Below are positions 18,979 through 27,516 of a stretch of DNA of 64,000 nucleotides, one piece after another. A program made the position numbers and the translations under genes. Position 1 is the stretch's first letter. Each line of letters begins with the position of its first letter. The notes under the pieces are model-generated. The model made no database searches and was not told the DNA's origin. It worked only from the letters and a program-made list of their open reading frames with translations. This stretch comes from Nocardia sp. BMG51109 (lineage in GTDB: Bacteria; Actinomycetota; Actinomycetes; Mycobacteriales; Mycobacteriaceae), in contig NZ_JAFQ01000004.1 in NCBI RefSeq assembly GCF_000526215.1, forward strand, positions 1,054,001 to 1,118,000, read 5' to 3'.

Positions 18979-19006
18979 CGCCGGACGGGCTCTCACCCGT
19001 CCGGCG
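18979..19006 (-). terminator. Terminator-like hairpin between rplO and secY
   Basis: Perfect 11-bp stem cgccggacggg / cccgtccggcg with a 6-nt loop, about 120 bp after the rplO stop. On the minus strand it is followed by a T-richer stretch (TGTTAAAGTCAAGTTGTTG), consistent with intrinsic termination or attenuation before secY. Confidence 0.7.
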
Positions 19007-19128
19007 CCCGCTCTATGTTTCGGCAGCGCCAGCGTACGCGAACCCCCTACGGGGTCCCGTCGGCCGGTCCCTGGAGACCTGCCGACCGCTTGACGCGGCC
19101 GGCGCTCCCGCTGCGAACCGAGTAATCG

Positions 19129-19575
19129 TCAGCCCAGCTCGGTAGCGGTGCCACCGGCGGCGGCGATCTTGTCCCGGGCGGAGCCGGAGAACTTGTCGGC
19201 GGAAACCTGAACGGCCACACCGATTTCGCCCTCGCCGAGAACCTTCACCAGTTCGTTCTTGCGAACGAGACCGGCGGAGACCAGCTCGTCCTTGCCGATC
19301 GCGCCGCCGTCCGGGAACTTCCGGGCGATATCACCGACGTTCACGACCTGGTACTCGGTGCGGAACGGGTTGGTGAAGCCCTTCAGCTTCGGCAGCCGCA
19401 TGTGGATCGGCATCTGGCCGCCCTCGAAGCGGGCGGGCACGTTCTTGCGGGCCTTCGTACCCTTGGTACCGCGACCCGCCGTCTTACCCTTCGACGCCTC
19501 ACCGCGACCGACACGCATCTTCTCGGTCTTGGCGCCGGGCGCCGGGCGCAGATGGTGCAATTTAATGGGGGTCAT
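19129..19575 (-). CDS. rplO: 50S ribosomal protein L15
   Basis: 148 residues. Opens with the L15 signature [20 protein letters not shown] and the Gly/Lys-rich stretch [19 protein letters not shown], then [18 protein letters not shown]. Large-subunit assembly protein. Its start overlaps the end of rpmD by 4 nt (ATGA), so it is translated with it. Last gene of the rpsH-rplO half-operon; a hairpin follows. Confidence 0.97.
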   Translation of the reverse strand: MTPIKLHHLRPAPGAKTEKMRVGRGEASKGKTAGRGTKGTKARKNVPARFEGGQMPIHMRLPKLKGFTNPFRTEYQVVNVGDIARKFPDGGAIGKDELVSAGLVRKNELVKVLGEGEIGVAVQVSADKFSGSARDKIAAAGGTATELG

Positions 19576-19784
19576 GCCGCGCCTCCTTTGGTCGCTGCGC
19601 TCCCAGCAACCTCCTCAACGGTAACGAGGTGGCGCACGACGTTGATCAGCCCGCGGTTCTGAGAGTTGTCCTCGCGGATCACGGACTTGCGGATGCCCTT
19701 CAGTCCGAGGGTGCGAAGCGACTCGCGCTGATTCCTCTTGGCGCCGATCGTGGACCTGATCTGGGTCACCTTCAGTTGTGCCAT
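19572..19784 (-). CDS. rpmD: 50S ribosomal protein L30
   Basis: 70 residues from ATG at 19784 ([14 protein letters not shown]); the in-frame Met seven codons upstream lies inside rpsE and is not needed. The family motif [15 protein letters not shown] is intact. Starts 1 nt after the rpsE stop and overlaps rplO by 4 nt. A short C-terminal Ala/Gly tail extends beyond the usual ~60 residues. Confidence 0.96.
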   Translation of the reverse strand: MAQLKVTQIRSTIGAKRNQRESLRTLGLKGIRKSVIREDNSQNRGLINVVRHLVTVEEVAGSAATKGGAA

Positions 19785-19785
19785 G

Positions 19786-20421
19786 TCAAGCTCCCACTCC
19801 CGCACGAGCCCGCAGCATGCCCGCCGGTGCGACGTCCTCGAGCGGCAGGCCGCGGCGGGCCGCCACCTCCTCCGGGCGCTGCAGCAGCTTCAGGGCGGCC
19901 ACGGTCGCGTGCACGACGTTGATCGCGTTGTCGCTACCCAGCGACTTGGCCAGGATGTCGTGGATGCCCGCGCACTCCAGCACGGCGCGCGCGGCACCAC
20001 CGGCGATCACACCGGTACCGGGCGAGGCCGGGCGCAGCATGACCACACCGGCGGCCTCCTCACCCTGGACCGGGTGGGTGATGGTGGAGCCGATCATCGG
20101 GACGCGGAAGAAGTTCTTGCGCGCCTCCTCGACACCCTTCTGGATGGCCGCCGGCACTTCCTTGGCCTTGCCGTAACCGACACCGACCATGCCGTTGCCG
20201 TCGCCCACGATCACCAGGGCGGTGAAGCTGAAGCGCCGACCACCCTTGACGACCTTGGACACGCGGTTGATCGCGACGACGCGCTCGAGCTGGTTCTTCT
20301 CGGCGGCATTGTCGCGACGGTCACCGCGGCGGTCCCGACCGCCGCCACGCTCCTGGCGGCCACCTTCGTTGTTCTGTCCGGCGGGTCCGCTTCCGCCGTC
20401 ACGCCGTTGACGTCCCGGCAT
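19786..20421 (-). CDS. rpsE: 30S ribosomal protein S5
   Basis: 211 residues. N-terminal ~50 residues are a Gly/Arg/Asp-rich extension typical of actinobacterial S5, followed by the dsRNA-binding-like domain ([24 protein letters not shown] sequence, here ending [20 protein letters not shown]) and the C-terminal domain with [20 protein letters not shown]. Contributes to decoding accuracy and mRNA entry. Lies between rplR and rpmD in the canonical order. Confidence 0.97.
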   Translation of the reverse strand: MPGRQRRDGGSGPAGQNNEGGRQERGGGRDRRGDRRDNAAEKNQLERVVAINRVSKVVKGGRRFSFTALVIVGDGNGMVGVGYGKAKEVPAAIQKGVEEARKNFFRVPMIGSTITHPVQGEEAAGVVMLRPASPGTGVIAGGAARAVLECAGIHDILAKSLGSDNAINVVHATVAALKLLQRPEEVAARRGLPLEDVAPAGMLRARAGVGA

Positions 20422-20464
20422 CAGACGTTCCTTCCGTTCAGCTTCATCTTCCGAGTGCTCCGCA

Positions 20465-20896
20465 TCAGAATTTCAACCCGCCTTCCCGAGCGGCATCCGC
20501 CAGGGCGGCGATGCGGCCGTGGTAATCGTGGCCGCCGCGGTCGAACACCACGGCCTCCACGCCGGCGGCCTTGGCGCGGGCGGCGATCAGCTCGCCGACC
20601 TTCTTGCCCTTGGCGGTCTTGTCGCCGTCCAGGGCGCGCACGTCGGCCTCGACCGACGAGGCGGAGGCGACGGTCTTGCCGACCGTGTCGTCCACCAGCT
20701 GGGCGTGCAGATGCCGCGAGGAGCGGAACACGACCAGACGCGGGCGCACGGTGGTCCCGACGACCTTCTTGCGCAGACGGAAGTGGCGGCGCGTCTTGGC
20801 GACCCGGCGACGGGTCGACACGTCCTTGCCGAGCGGCTTGCGCACCACGGCGCCGGCCGTGGTCGAGCCGGCCTTCGTTTCAGTCTTAGAAGCCAT
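20465..20896 (-). CDS. rplR: 50S ribosomal protein L18
   Basis: 143 residues. Core motif [17 protein letters not shown], then [20 protein letters not shown] and [20 protein letters not shown], all standard for L18, the 5S rRNA-binding protein. The N-terminal ~20 residues are an actinobacterial extension. ATG start 3 nt after the rplF stop. Confidence 0.97.
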   Translation of the reverse strand: MASKTETKAGSTTAGAVVRKPLGKDVSTRRRVAKTRRHFRLRKKVVGTTVRPRLVVFRSSRHLHAQLVDDTVGKTVASASSVEADVRALDGDKTAKGKKVGELIAARAKAAGVEAVVFDRGGHDYHGRIAALADAAREGGLKF

Positions 20897-20899
20897 GGC

Positions 20900-21439
20900 T
20901 TACTTACCCGTCTTCCCTTCCTTGCGACGGATGACCTCGCCCTCGTAGCGAATGCCCTTGCCCTTGTACGGGTCGGGCTTCCGCAGGCGATGGATCACCG
21001 CGGCGACCTGGCCGACCCGCTGCTTATCGATGCCGGAGACCGAGAACTTGGTGGGGCTCTCCACCGCGAAGGTGATGTCCTCGGGCGCCTCGATCGGCAC
21101 CGGGTGGCTGTACCCCAGGGCGAACTCCAGGTTCGAGCCCTTCTGCTGCACGCGGTAGCCGACGCCGAAGATCTCCATCTTCTTCTCGTAGCCCTGCGTG
21201 ACGCCCACGATCATGTTGTTGATCAGGGTGCGGGTCAGCCCGTGCAGCGAGCGGTTGCGGCGCTCGTCGTCGGGGCGGGTGATCTCCAGCTCCCCGCTCT
21301 CGGCGCGATCGACCGTGATCGGCTCGGCGATCGTGTGCGACAGGGTGCCCTTGGGGCCCTTGACCGACACGTGCTGGCCTTCGATGGTCACCTCGACACC
21401 GGCGGGAACCGGAACCGGCCTCTTACCGATACGCGACAT
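20900..21439 (-). CDS. rplF: 50S ribosomal protein L6
   Basis: 179 residues, the family length. Both L6 repeats are present: [20 protein letters not shown] at the start and, near the end, [20 protein letters not shown], the conserved rRNA-contacting C-terminal motif. Binds helix 97 near the factor-binding site. 15 nt after rpsH in the usual order. Confidence 0.97.
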   Translation of the reverse strand: MSRIGKRPVPVPAGVEVTIEGQHVSVKGPKGTLSHTIAEPITVDRAESGELEITRPDDERRNRSLHGLTRTLINNMIVGVTQGYEKKMEIFGVGYRVQQKGSNLEFALGYSHPVPIEAPEDITFAVESPTKFSVSGIDKQRVGQVAAVIHRLRKPDPYKGKGIRYEGEVIRRKEGKTGK

Positions 21440-21454
21440 TAGTTCCTACCTCCC

Positions 21455-21853
21455 TTACCAGACGTAGGCGAGGACTTCCCCGCCTACACCCTGCTGCTTG
21501 GCCTGACGGTCGGTGAGCAGGCCCCGCGACGTGGAGATGATCGCCACGCCGAGGCCGCCCAGCACCTTGGGCAGGTTGGTGGATTTCGCGTACACCCGCA
21601 GTCCCGGCTTCGAGACGCGGCGCACACCCTGCAGGCTGCGCTCCCGGCTCTGGCCGTACTTCAGGTCGACGATCAGGGTCTGGCCGACGGGCGCCTCTTC
21701 GGTGTGGAAGTCGGCGATGTAGCCCTCGCGCTTCAGGATCTCGGCGATGTTCGCCTTGAGCTTCGAGTGCGGTGCCTTCACCTGATCGTGGTACGCCGAG
21801 TTGGCGTTGCGCAGACGGGTCAGGAAGTCTGCGATCGGATCAGTCATGGTCAT
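21455..21853 (-). CDS. rpsH: 30S ribosomal protein S8
   Basis: 132 residues starting [18 protein letters not shown] at 21853; an ATG at 21847 is also possible. The C-terminal S8 signature [20 protein letters not shown] is intact. In the usual spc order rpsH directly follows rpsN; here rpsN lies ~5.7 kb away with plus-strand genes in between, so rpsH leads a separate transcript. A promoter is proposed at 22039-22070, giving a leader of about 180 nt. Confidence 0.97.
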   Translation of the reverse strand: MTMTDPIADFLTRLRNANSAYHDQVKAPHSKLKANIAEILKREGYIADFHTEEAPVGQTLIVDLKYGQSRERSLQGVRRVSKPGLRVYAKSTNLPKVLGGLGVAIISTSRGLLTDRQAKQQGVGGEVLAYVW

Positions 21854-22038
21854 AGGTTGACCGTCACCTTTCTCGCCGCGGTTCCCATCCAACATCCACG
21901 CACCTACCGGCACGCGGATCGTGGGCCTACAGCAATTCGGCTGGGCCGGCCGGCAGTCTTGCCGACCGGTCATGAGTACGTATCGCCCGGGCAGCGCACA
22001 TACGAAGATGGACACACAGGGGCCCAGGCAACTTGCCC

Positions 22039-22070
22039 AGTGTAGACAAGGGGCCCGACGGGACAAAATC
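22039..22070 (-). promoter_or_regulatory. Putative promoter of the rpsH-rplO half-operon
   Basis: Minus strand: a GATTTTG -35 region and a TACACT -10 separated so that 21 nt lie between GATTT and TACACT. The rplN promoter (29180-29211) has the same GATTT, the same 21-nt spacing and the same TACACTGG. Downstream both share GTTGCCTG. The duplication of this arrangement before the two operon halves supports real promoters. Confidence 0.65.
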
Positions 22071-22235
22071 GGGGTCGGACCGGTGCGAACCCTATCGGTC
22101 TTCGATCTTCGGGCGACATCGCGGCGACCGAGTTCCAACCGGGCGTTCATGTCACGCCCACCCTCGACCGGTCCGGCTCCGAATAGCTATCGAAGGGGCG
22201 GTGCACCACCGATCCATTGAGGGGGGCCAGCAGTT

Positions 22236-22634
22236 ATGTATTCTGTTGTATATCAGTTTCCCAGTGACCATCCATACGACATCGAACTCGAGCCAGAGGT
22301 TCACGAGTGGTTGGACACCCTGACGAAGGCGGAGTACCGCTCGGTGGAGTTCAAGGTTGATCGTCTCGCTGCGGATCCAGCCGCGCTGGGCGAGCCGTGG
22401 ACGCGACATCTAGGTGGACCATTACGAGAATTGCGGTTCCATCTGAGCGCCAACGCGATGCGCATCACCTACTGGCTCGCGCCCGACCGGCGTTTGGTGC
22501 TGCTGACGGTGTTCCGAAAGACCCGCATGCGCGAGACGCTTCAGATCGAGCGAGCCATGCAGGCCCAAAAGGTCTGCGCCACCGACCACAGTCCGGCTGT
22601 TCACTCGTACGACCGCAGCTTCCAGGAGGATTGA
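22236..22634 (+). CDS. HigB/RelE-like toxin (Gp49-like family)
   Basis: 132 residues. Compact mixed alpha/beta protein with the Gp49/HigB pattern: LEPEVHEWLDTL near the N-terminus, HLGGPLRELRFHL, then MRITYWLAPDRRLVLLTVFR and a basic RKTRMRETLQIERA segment. Such proteins are mRNA interferases acting with the ribosome. It is followed after 1 nt by an HTH gene, the toxin-first order typical of HigBA. It lies in the block that interrupts the spc operon. The long C-terminal tail (~25 residues) is unusual. RNase activity is inferred. Confidence 0.82.
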   Translation: MYSVVYQFPSDHPYDIELEPEVHEWLDTLTKAEYRSVEFKVDRLAADPAALGEPWTRHLGGPLRELRFHLSANAMRITYWLAPDRRLVLLTVFRKTRMRETLQIERAMQAQKVCATDHSPAVHSYDRSFQED

Positions 22635-22635
22635 C

Positions 22636-22947
22636 ATGGGCCGTGGAACGCACACCACATGGAAGGTTCCGGCGGCTCACAAGGCCGACCCGGATTATGT
22701 TGCCGCGGCCGACGCGTTCGCACTCGCGCAGGCCGTGCACGATCGCCGGACCGCACTCGGGATCACGCAATCGGAGCTGGCCCGTCGTGCGGATATGACG
22801 CAGCCACAGATCAGCCGATTGGAGGGCGGCGACGTCACCCCCACACTGCCGCTCCTGCATCGACTGTCCATCGCTCTGGAAGCGGAGCTGAACCTGTCGT
22901 TCAAAGGTGCGGAACTACTGGTCCGCTTCGCCGGTAAGGCCGCTTAG
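22636..22947 (+). CDS. HigA-like XRE antitoxin
   Basis: 103 residues. Helix-turn-helix at ~35-85: RRTALGITQSELARRADMTQ, then PQISRLEGGDVTPTLPLLHR. Starts 1 nt after the toxin-like gene with AGGAGG before ATG, so the two are coupled. Antitoxins of this type bind the toxin and repress the shared promoter. The N-terminal ~30 residues (GTHTTWKVPAAHKADPDYV) could be the toxin-binding part, as in related HigA proteins. A bidirectional terminator follows. Confidence 0.85.
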   Translation: MGRGTHTTWKVPAAHKADPDYVAAADAFALAQAVHDRRTALGITQSELARRADMTQPQISRLEGGDVTPTLPLLHRLSIALEAELNLSFKGAELLVRFAGKAA

Positions 22948-22957
22948 CCGACCAGGA

Positions 22958-22998
22958 CCGGAACCGAGCCCTCCCCTCCACAAGGGGCTCGGTTCCGG
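22958..22998. terminator. Bidirectional terminator between higA-like and P450 genes
   Basis: Perfect 14-bp inverted repeat ccggaaccgagccc / gggctcggttccgg with a 13-nt loop. It sits between the stop of the antitoxin-like gene (plus) and the stop of the P450 gene (minus) and can serve both. Confidence 0.75.
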
Positions 22999-23017
22999 CG
23001 CGGCTCCGGGCGGAGTT

Positions 23018-24262
23018 TCAGGGGCGCAGGCGGACGGGGAGGGCGGTCAGGCCGCGGATGACGAGGCTCTTGCGCCATTCGAGGGTGGCGCCGTCGGCCA
23101 GCTCGAGGGCGGGGTATTCGGCAAGGAGGCGGGTGAGGGCTACGGCGCCTTCCATTCGGGCCAGGGGGGCGCCGACGCAGTGGTGGATGCCGTGGCCGAA
23201 GGCGACGTGGTGGTTGTCGGGGCGGTCCGGGTCGAAACGGTGGGCGTCGGCGAAGTGGTTCGGGTCCCTGTTGGCGGCGGCCACCGAGACCACGATGATC
23301 TGTCCGGGCGGAATATCGTTGCCGGCCAAGGTGATCGGAGCCGTCGTATAGCGGAACGTGGTTTCGCGCGTGGGCGACCGGTAGCGCAGGACCTCCTCGA
23401 CGAAGGCCGGGATACGGCCGGGATCGTCCAGCAGCGGGCGACGAGAGTCCTTGTCGGTCAGCAACTTTGCGACCGCGTTGCCGATGAGGTTGACCGTCGT
23501 CTCGAAGCCGGCGACCAGCAGGACGAAGACCATGCTGATCAGTTCCCGGTGCGAGAGCCGGTCGCCGTCCTCGCGCGCGGCGATCAGCTCGGACAGCACG
23601 TCCTGTCCCGGGGCCGCGCCCTTGGCGCGAATCAGCTGATCGATGTAGCCGACGAACTCCCGCACGGAATCCGTTCTGGTATCCCGGGTTTCGTCACCGG
23701 ACATCAGTACCGCCGACCATGCCCGGAACCTGTCGCGGTCCTCGTGCGGCACACCGAGCAGCTCGCAGATCATCAGCATCCCGAGCGGAAAGGCGTAGCC
23801 CTCCAACAGGTCCTGGACATCGTCGGCGCCGCCGGCCAGGCCGGCCAGCAGGCCGTCGGCGATCTCGGTGACCCGCGGCTCCAACTCGCGCACGGCGCGG
23901 CTGCCGAATGCCCGATTGACCAGCGCCCGCAGCCGGGTGTGCTCGGGCGGATCGTGAAAGATCATCATGTCCGCGAACATGCCGCCGGCGACTTGTCCAC
24001 GAGCGCCGTGGGCGGTCGCCGCCGCGCGCGCCCCGGCCGACCCGAGCTCCTTGCTGATCGACGGATCCGTGAACACCTGTTTGGCCGCTTCGTATCCGGT
24101 GACCAGCCATCCGGTGCTGGAATCGGGGAATCGGACGTAATGCACGGGCCCGCGCTCGCGCAACCGCGCGTACACACCGTGCGGGTTCAGATAGAACTCC
24201 TCGGTCAGGTCGACCGGCTCCGCTGTCCATCCCTCCGTTACGGAACCGGCCTCATAACCCAT
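23018..24262 (-). CDS. Cytochrome P450 monooxygenase
   Basis: 414 residues from ATG at 24262 (MGYEAGSVTEGW); upstream in-frame codons run into the intergenic operator region. Soluble actinobacterial-type P450 of normal length. Visible elements: the I-helix LLVAGFETTVNLIG oxygen-activation motif, ExxR in FVEEVLRYR, and the heme-cysteine loop FGHGIHHCVGAPLARME. Needs a ferredoxin and reductase, neither of which is adjacent. The substrate cannot be predicted. Divergent from an XRE/MmyB-type regulator 107 bp away, which probably controls it. Part of the block inserted in the spc operon. Confidence 0.95.
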   Translation of the reverse strand: MGYEAGSVTEGWTAEPVDLTEEFYLNPHGVYARLRERGPVHYVRFPDSSTGWLVTGYEAAKQVFTDPSISKELGSAGARAAATAHGARGQVAGGMFADMMIFHDPPEHTRLRALVNRAFGSRAVRELEPRVTEIADGLLAGLAGGADDVQDLLEGYAFPLGMLMICELLGVPHEDRDRFRAWSAVLMSGDETRDTRTDSVREFVGYIDQLIRAKGAAPGQDVLSELIAAREDGDRLSHRELISMVFVLLVAGFETTVNLIGNAVAKLLTDKDSRRPLLDDPGRIPAFVEEVLRYRSPTRETTFRYTTAPITLAGNDIPPGQIIVVSVAAANRDPNHFADAHRFDPDRPDNHHVAFGHGIHHCVGAPLARMEGAVALTRLLAEYPALELADGATLEWRKSLVIRGLTALPVRLRP

Positions 24263-24319
24263 GGCTCGCAACCTAGCAGCGCGAAGATCATTTCCGCGCC
24301 GCGGGAACCGTCCGAGACG

Positions 24320-24342
24320 GTGTATACACTCCCAGTGCATAC
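24320..24342. promoter_or_regulatory. Palindrome in the P450/XRE divergent promoter
   Basis: A perfect 10-bp palindrome gtgtatacac (24320-24329) is followed by a related half gtgcatac (24335-24342). It lies midway between the two divergent starts and also contains a TATACACT sequence that could act as a -10 for the regulator gene. A plausible operator for the XRE protein; unproven. Confidence 0.45.
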
Positions 24343-24369
24343 CCGACCGGTGGAGGATGCCCGAACACT

Positions 24370-25176
24370 ATGCGCGAGCCCGAAAACCCCACGTTGGGGC
24401 GCTACCTTGCCTTCCTCAGGCAGCGCGAGGAGCACCGCCGCCGCGAGGCCGGGCTCCTGCCCGCGAACCGGAAGCTGAGCCGGGAGAAGGCCGCCGCCGA
24501 AGCGCACATCACGGCCAGTTATCTGACCAAGGTCGAACGCGACGAGGTCGGCCAGGTCGACGTCGGCATCCTGCGCCTGCTGGCGAGCACGTACCACGCC
24601 GACGAGGACGAGTGGCGCTACGTCTGCGACCTGGCCGGCTACGCCTCGCCGTATCCGGGCCTGGCGGGGCTGGATTCGACGATGGAGATGCCGCCGCTGG
24701 AAACGTTCCTCGAGGCGGTGTCACCCATCATGCGCACCGAGATGGAGGAGGCCGACGACCTGGTGTCCTTCTACGCGCCCCAACGCCGCCTGATCGCGGC
24801 CAACCGCGCGTACTACGACACCTTCCCGACCCACCGGCCGGGCATCTACATGATGGAGTGGTCGTTCACCGAGGAAGCGCGAGAGGTGATGATCAACTGG
24901 GAGGACCAGGTCCGGCAGGGCGTCGCGATCCATCGCGGAATGATGGGCCGCTACGGCCACACCGAGTGGGCCCAGGAATCACACCGGCGCCTGTGGCAGT
25001 TCCCCGAGTTCCGCCGCCTGTGGGACGCGCAACACGTGATCTACGCCCGCCCGATGAGCAACGAGGCACACCTGAACGTCGCCGGCAAGCGCTACGCCAT
25101 GATCATGGAGAACTGGCAGATGCAACACCACCTCCCCATCGTCCGCTCCCGAGGCCGCCTCCGCCCCCTGGACTAG
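24370..25176 (+). CDS. XRE-family regulator with MmyB-like ligand-binding domain
   Basis: 268 residues. N-terminal HTH at ~1-75 with KAAAEAHITASYLTKVERDE as recognition region; residues ~95-265 form the MmyB/PAS-like effector domain (ADDLVSFYAPQRRLIAANRA, MEWSFTEEAREVMINWED). Members regulate neighbouring genes, often antibiotic or oxidoreductase genes, through a small ligand, possibly a fatty acid. Shine-Dalgarno GGAGGATG-like before the start region. Divergent from the P450 gene, the probable target. Confidence 0.88.
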   Translation: MREPENPTLGRYLAFLRQREEHRRREAGLLPANRKLSREKAAAEAHITASYLTKVERDEVGQVDVGILRLLASTYHADEDEWRYVCDLAGYASPYPGLAGLDSTMEMPPLETFLEAVSPIMRTEMEEADDLVSFYAPQRRLIAANRAYYDTFPTHRPGIYMMEWSFTEEAREVMINWEDQVRQGVAIHRGMMGRYGHTEWAQESHRRLWQFPEFRRLWDAQHVIYARPMSNEAHLNVAGKRYAMIMENWQMQHHLPIVRSRGRLRPLD

Positions 25177-25275
25177 CACGCGCAGATCATCGCCGGACGA
25201 GCGTGCAGGCATTGCACAGTTTCCCGCGAGTCGCCGCCAGGAGTACACACTGACAGCGGACTTCGGCTTGGTGAG

Positions 25276-25536
25276 CTACTCCGGGCTGCGGGGGCCGCAC
25301 TGGGAGGAAGGGCCCTGAGGGTAGATCTCGGCCGAGAGGGTCGAGAGATTGATTCGAATGTTCTGGCCGCCCGGCGGTGGCGCCGCGCCGACGCGCTCCT
25401 CGTCCGGCTGCGCCTCCACCGCGGCACCCGCCAACTTGAACACCCGTTCGTCGGCATTCGCGCTCCCCGGCGATCCGGGAAGAGCAACGCAAGTCGCAGG
25501 CGGCGGCGAAGGCACCGAACAAGCCATGTCCCCCAT
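25276..25536 (-). CDS. Hypothetical small protein
   Basis: 86 residues, MGDMACSVPSPPP opening, with AGGGAG upstream of ATG. Pro/Ala-rich N-terminus with Cys at 6 and 16 and a short C-terminal stretch (QNIRINLSTLSAEIYPQGP). No family recognised. Its codon usage is GC-rich and it does not overlap another supported gene, but it could be chance; it lies between the XRE gene and the lipoprotein gene. Confidence 0.35.
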   Translation of the reverse strand: MGDMACSVPSPPPATCVALPGSPGSANADERVFKLAGAAVEAQPDEERVGAAPPPGGQNIRINLSTLSAEIYPQGPSSQCGPRSPE

Positions 25537-25785
25537 AGGGTCTCACTCCCTTCTACCATCCCGGGCTCGCCGAAGCGCAGGCCGAACACACTGCCGCTCC
25601 GAATGATTCGAGCCCAGACAAGACGCTCTCACACGCCACCGACGAGAGGGAGCCCGCACTTCCGTGGGCAACACATGTCGCCAGTCTCAATAAATGGGAT
25701 ACACCAATCAGATATTGGGACGATAAAATGGTGCCCCGCGATGAAGCGGCGCCCCCCAGGATGAGTTTCGTTGATTTATTGGAGT

Positions 25786-26247
25786 TCAGCATGACGTGCG
25801 GACAAATACACGAGTCTTGCCGTCACCGAGATTGTGAATGACAATCCATCGGTACCGGTCCCCGTCGAAGTCCTCGTAGTACTTGTTTGCGACATCGGAT
25901 TGCAGGACGTCGGCGACTGCGCCGTACTTCCAATATTCGCTACGCCAGTAGTTCGGGACACCTGGTTTGAACTCACCAAGTGAGGATTTCGCCTCGAACT
26001 CATGCACTTTGCCGTCCGGCAGATCGGCTACCACCTCCACAATGTCGACCCCCGAGACCGGTTCGCGCCGATTCGCAAGGGGGTTCACGCCATCGGGGAA
26101 GTGAATACCTCCGCACTCACCGATCGACTGCAACGGGCCATTCGATGTTTGCTGAGAACCACAACTTGCCAGTGACACCACCAGCAGCACAGCCACCGTC
26201 GGAATCCATATCCAACGGATGCTCACCCGGCGCAGATTCTCCGGCAT
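25786..26247 (-). CDS. Hypothetical lipoprotein
   Basis: 153 residues from ATG at 26247, chosen because GGGAGAG precedes it and it overlaps the preceding stop as TGATG. Basic n-region (PENLRRVSIRW), hydrophobic core (IPTVAVLLVVSLA) and lipobox LASC at about residue 29, so a secreted, lipid-anchored protein. The mature ~125 residues contain ECGGIHFPDG, a Trp/Tyr-rich YWRSEYWKYG stretch and a final Cys. No family recognised. The DNA here is noticeably lower in GC than the flanking ribosomal genes, which suggests acquisition from elsewhere. Confidence 0.7.
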   Translation of the reverse strand: MPENLRRVSIRWIWIPTVAVLLVVSLASCGSQQTSNGPLQSIGECGGIHFPDGVNPLANRREPVSGVDIVEVVADLPDGKVHEFEAKSSLGEFKPGVPNYWRSEYWKYGAVADVLQSDVANKYYEDFDGDRYRWIVIHNLGDGKTRVFVRTSC

Positions 26248-26690
26248 CAAATCTCTCCCGACCATTGGTAGTCTCCGAGGCTTGCCTCTGGAGTGATCAC
26301 ATCCCAGCTGTCAGGCTTGCTGAACTCGTCCACGTAGCGGAGTTTCCGGCGCACCTCGAGATTGCGCTGATTCATGTACGCCATTTCCACCCGCAGGCGG
26401 TCGGCCAATTGCCAGCGCAGATCGGAATTGCTCACCGGCTCGCCCTCGGGCGTATGGCCGGGACGCCGACCGGGTTGCTCGAGATGGTCGAGGTCGCACA
26501 GCAGGTCGGCACGAATACGAAACAGTACCCCGGCCCAGCATCTCCCAGAACTTCATCTGGGAGCGAACCAGTTTCGCGAATACCAGGTTCACCACCGCGG
26601 GCACATCGAGACCGGTATCGAGCATGTCCACCGAGACCGCGATGCGGAACGGGCTGTCCGGCTTCTCGAACTTGTCATTTGAACGATGTG
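26247..26690 (-). pseudogene. hsdR: Relic of a type I restriction HsdR subunit
   Basis: Two HsdR-like pieces in different minus-strand frames. Frame A (~26690-26525) reads [20 protein letters not shown] and FWEMLGRGT, which correspond to helicase motifs V and VI of HsdR. From ~26525 the similarity continues in another frame ([19 protein letters not shown], then [19 protein letters not shown]), resembling the C-terminal region of EcoEI-type HsdR, and stops early at 26247. The section normally between these parts is missing. An in-frame stop precedes frame A. So this is a decayed, deleted fragment of ~450 bp from a gene normally ~2.5 kb; no hsdM or hsdS is nearby. The 62-codon ORF at 26247-26435 is its tail, possibly still translated. 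Confidence 0.65.
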
Positions 26691-26705
26691 GTGGTCAGGT
26701 CAGCA

Positions 26706-27320
26706 TCAGGCGAAGTCGCGCCGGCCGAGGTCGTAGAGCGCGTTGGGAGTAACGCTGATCTCGAAGGGCTGATCCACTACCAGTGTCTCATCGCCGGTCG
26801 CGAGGGCCGTGCGGACGTAGTGGCCGGCATCGAGGTGGAGAGCTTCGATACGTGGGGTCGGACGAAAATCGACGATCCAGTAGTGGGGCACGCCTGCCGC
26901 CGCGTACTCGCCCCGTTTGATTGTCCGATCGTGGGCCTCACTGCCACTGCGTGGCGAAACGACCTCGACTATGAGGGACAGATCGGAGGGGTCGAGGTAG
27001 GTCTCCCCCTCCGCGAAACCCGTTTCTTCGGCCTTGGCATCAATGACGAAGACGTCGGGTTTTCGAATCCCCGCCGGAAAAATGAACTCGTATTCACCGC
27101 CGTCGACCAACACATCGGCTCCGGCACGCCGAGCCGCCTCGATGAACAAACAACGCAGTCCCCTGCTCATCCGATTGTGGCGCAACGAGGGCGATATCTT
27201 CTCGATCAGCCATCCGTTCCACAGTTCGAAGCCCTTCCCCTCCTCGGGGCTGTTGTGGAGATCGTCCGCAGTGTACGGACCCGATCCGAAGGACGAGCCG
27301 AAATCGAGTGCAGCACTCAC
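26706..27320 (-). CDS. Uma2 (DUF820) family protein
   Basis: 204 residues, GTG start with AGGAGGAG just upstream. Uma2 proteins share the PD-(D/E)xK nuclease fold: here ELWNGWLIEKISPS, YEFIFPAGIRKPDVFVIDA, LSLIVEVVSPRS and HYWIVDF mark the core with the D...E-x-V segment. The family is expanded in actinobacteria and cyanobacteria; cellular function is not established and nuclease activity is presumed from the fold. Sits between the hsdR relic and rpsN inside the inserted block, on the same strand as the ribosomal genes. Confidence 0.88.
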   Translation of the reverse strand: MSAALDFGSSFGSGPYTADDLHNSPEEGKGFELWNGWLIEKISPSLRHNRMSRGLRCLFIEAARRAGADVLVDGGEYEFIFPAGIRKPDVFVIDAKAEETGFAEGETYLDPSDLSLIVEVVSPRSGSEAHDRTIKRGEYAAAGVPHYWIVDFRPTPRIEALHLDAGHYVRTALATGDETLVVDQPFEISVTPNALYDLGRRDFA

Positions 27321-27487
27321 AGCTCCTCCTCACCTCGTACGCCGGCGGTCCGTCGTGCGCATCCGGAACTACCGCCAGCATAGCCGCAATACCTCATGCC
27401 CATGCGCTTCAGCGGGTTGCCGCGTCCCGCCGACAAGGCACGTGATCACCGCCCCGGACCACCTCGGCATGGTCGCGATACGCGAAA

Positions 27488-27516
27488 GCGGTGGTCCGTC
27501 GGAGACGGACCACCGC
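27488..27516 (-). terminator. Terminator of the rplN-rplX-rplE-rpsN half-operon
   Basis: Perfect 12-bp stem gcggtggtccgt / acggaccaccgc with a 5-nt loop, 22 bp downstream of the rpsN stop. Its strength and position indicate that transcription of the first half of the spc operon stops here and does not continue through the inserted block to rpsH. Confidence 0.75.

Noticed and set aside
25553..25792. 79-codon minus-strand ORF whose ATG overlaps the lipoprotein stop
   Set aside because: Overlap geometry fits coupling, but the sequence is Ser/Ala/Leu-rich without recognisable features and lies in a low-GC stretch where open frames arise by chance.
25200..27400. Insertion sequence or prophage as carrier of the block in the spc operon
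   Set aside because: No transposase, integrase, terminal inverted repeats or att-like duplication could be seen in 21854-27538; the acquisition mechanism remains open.
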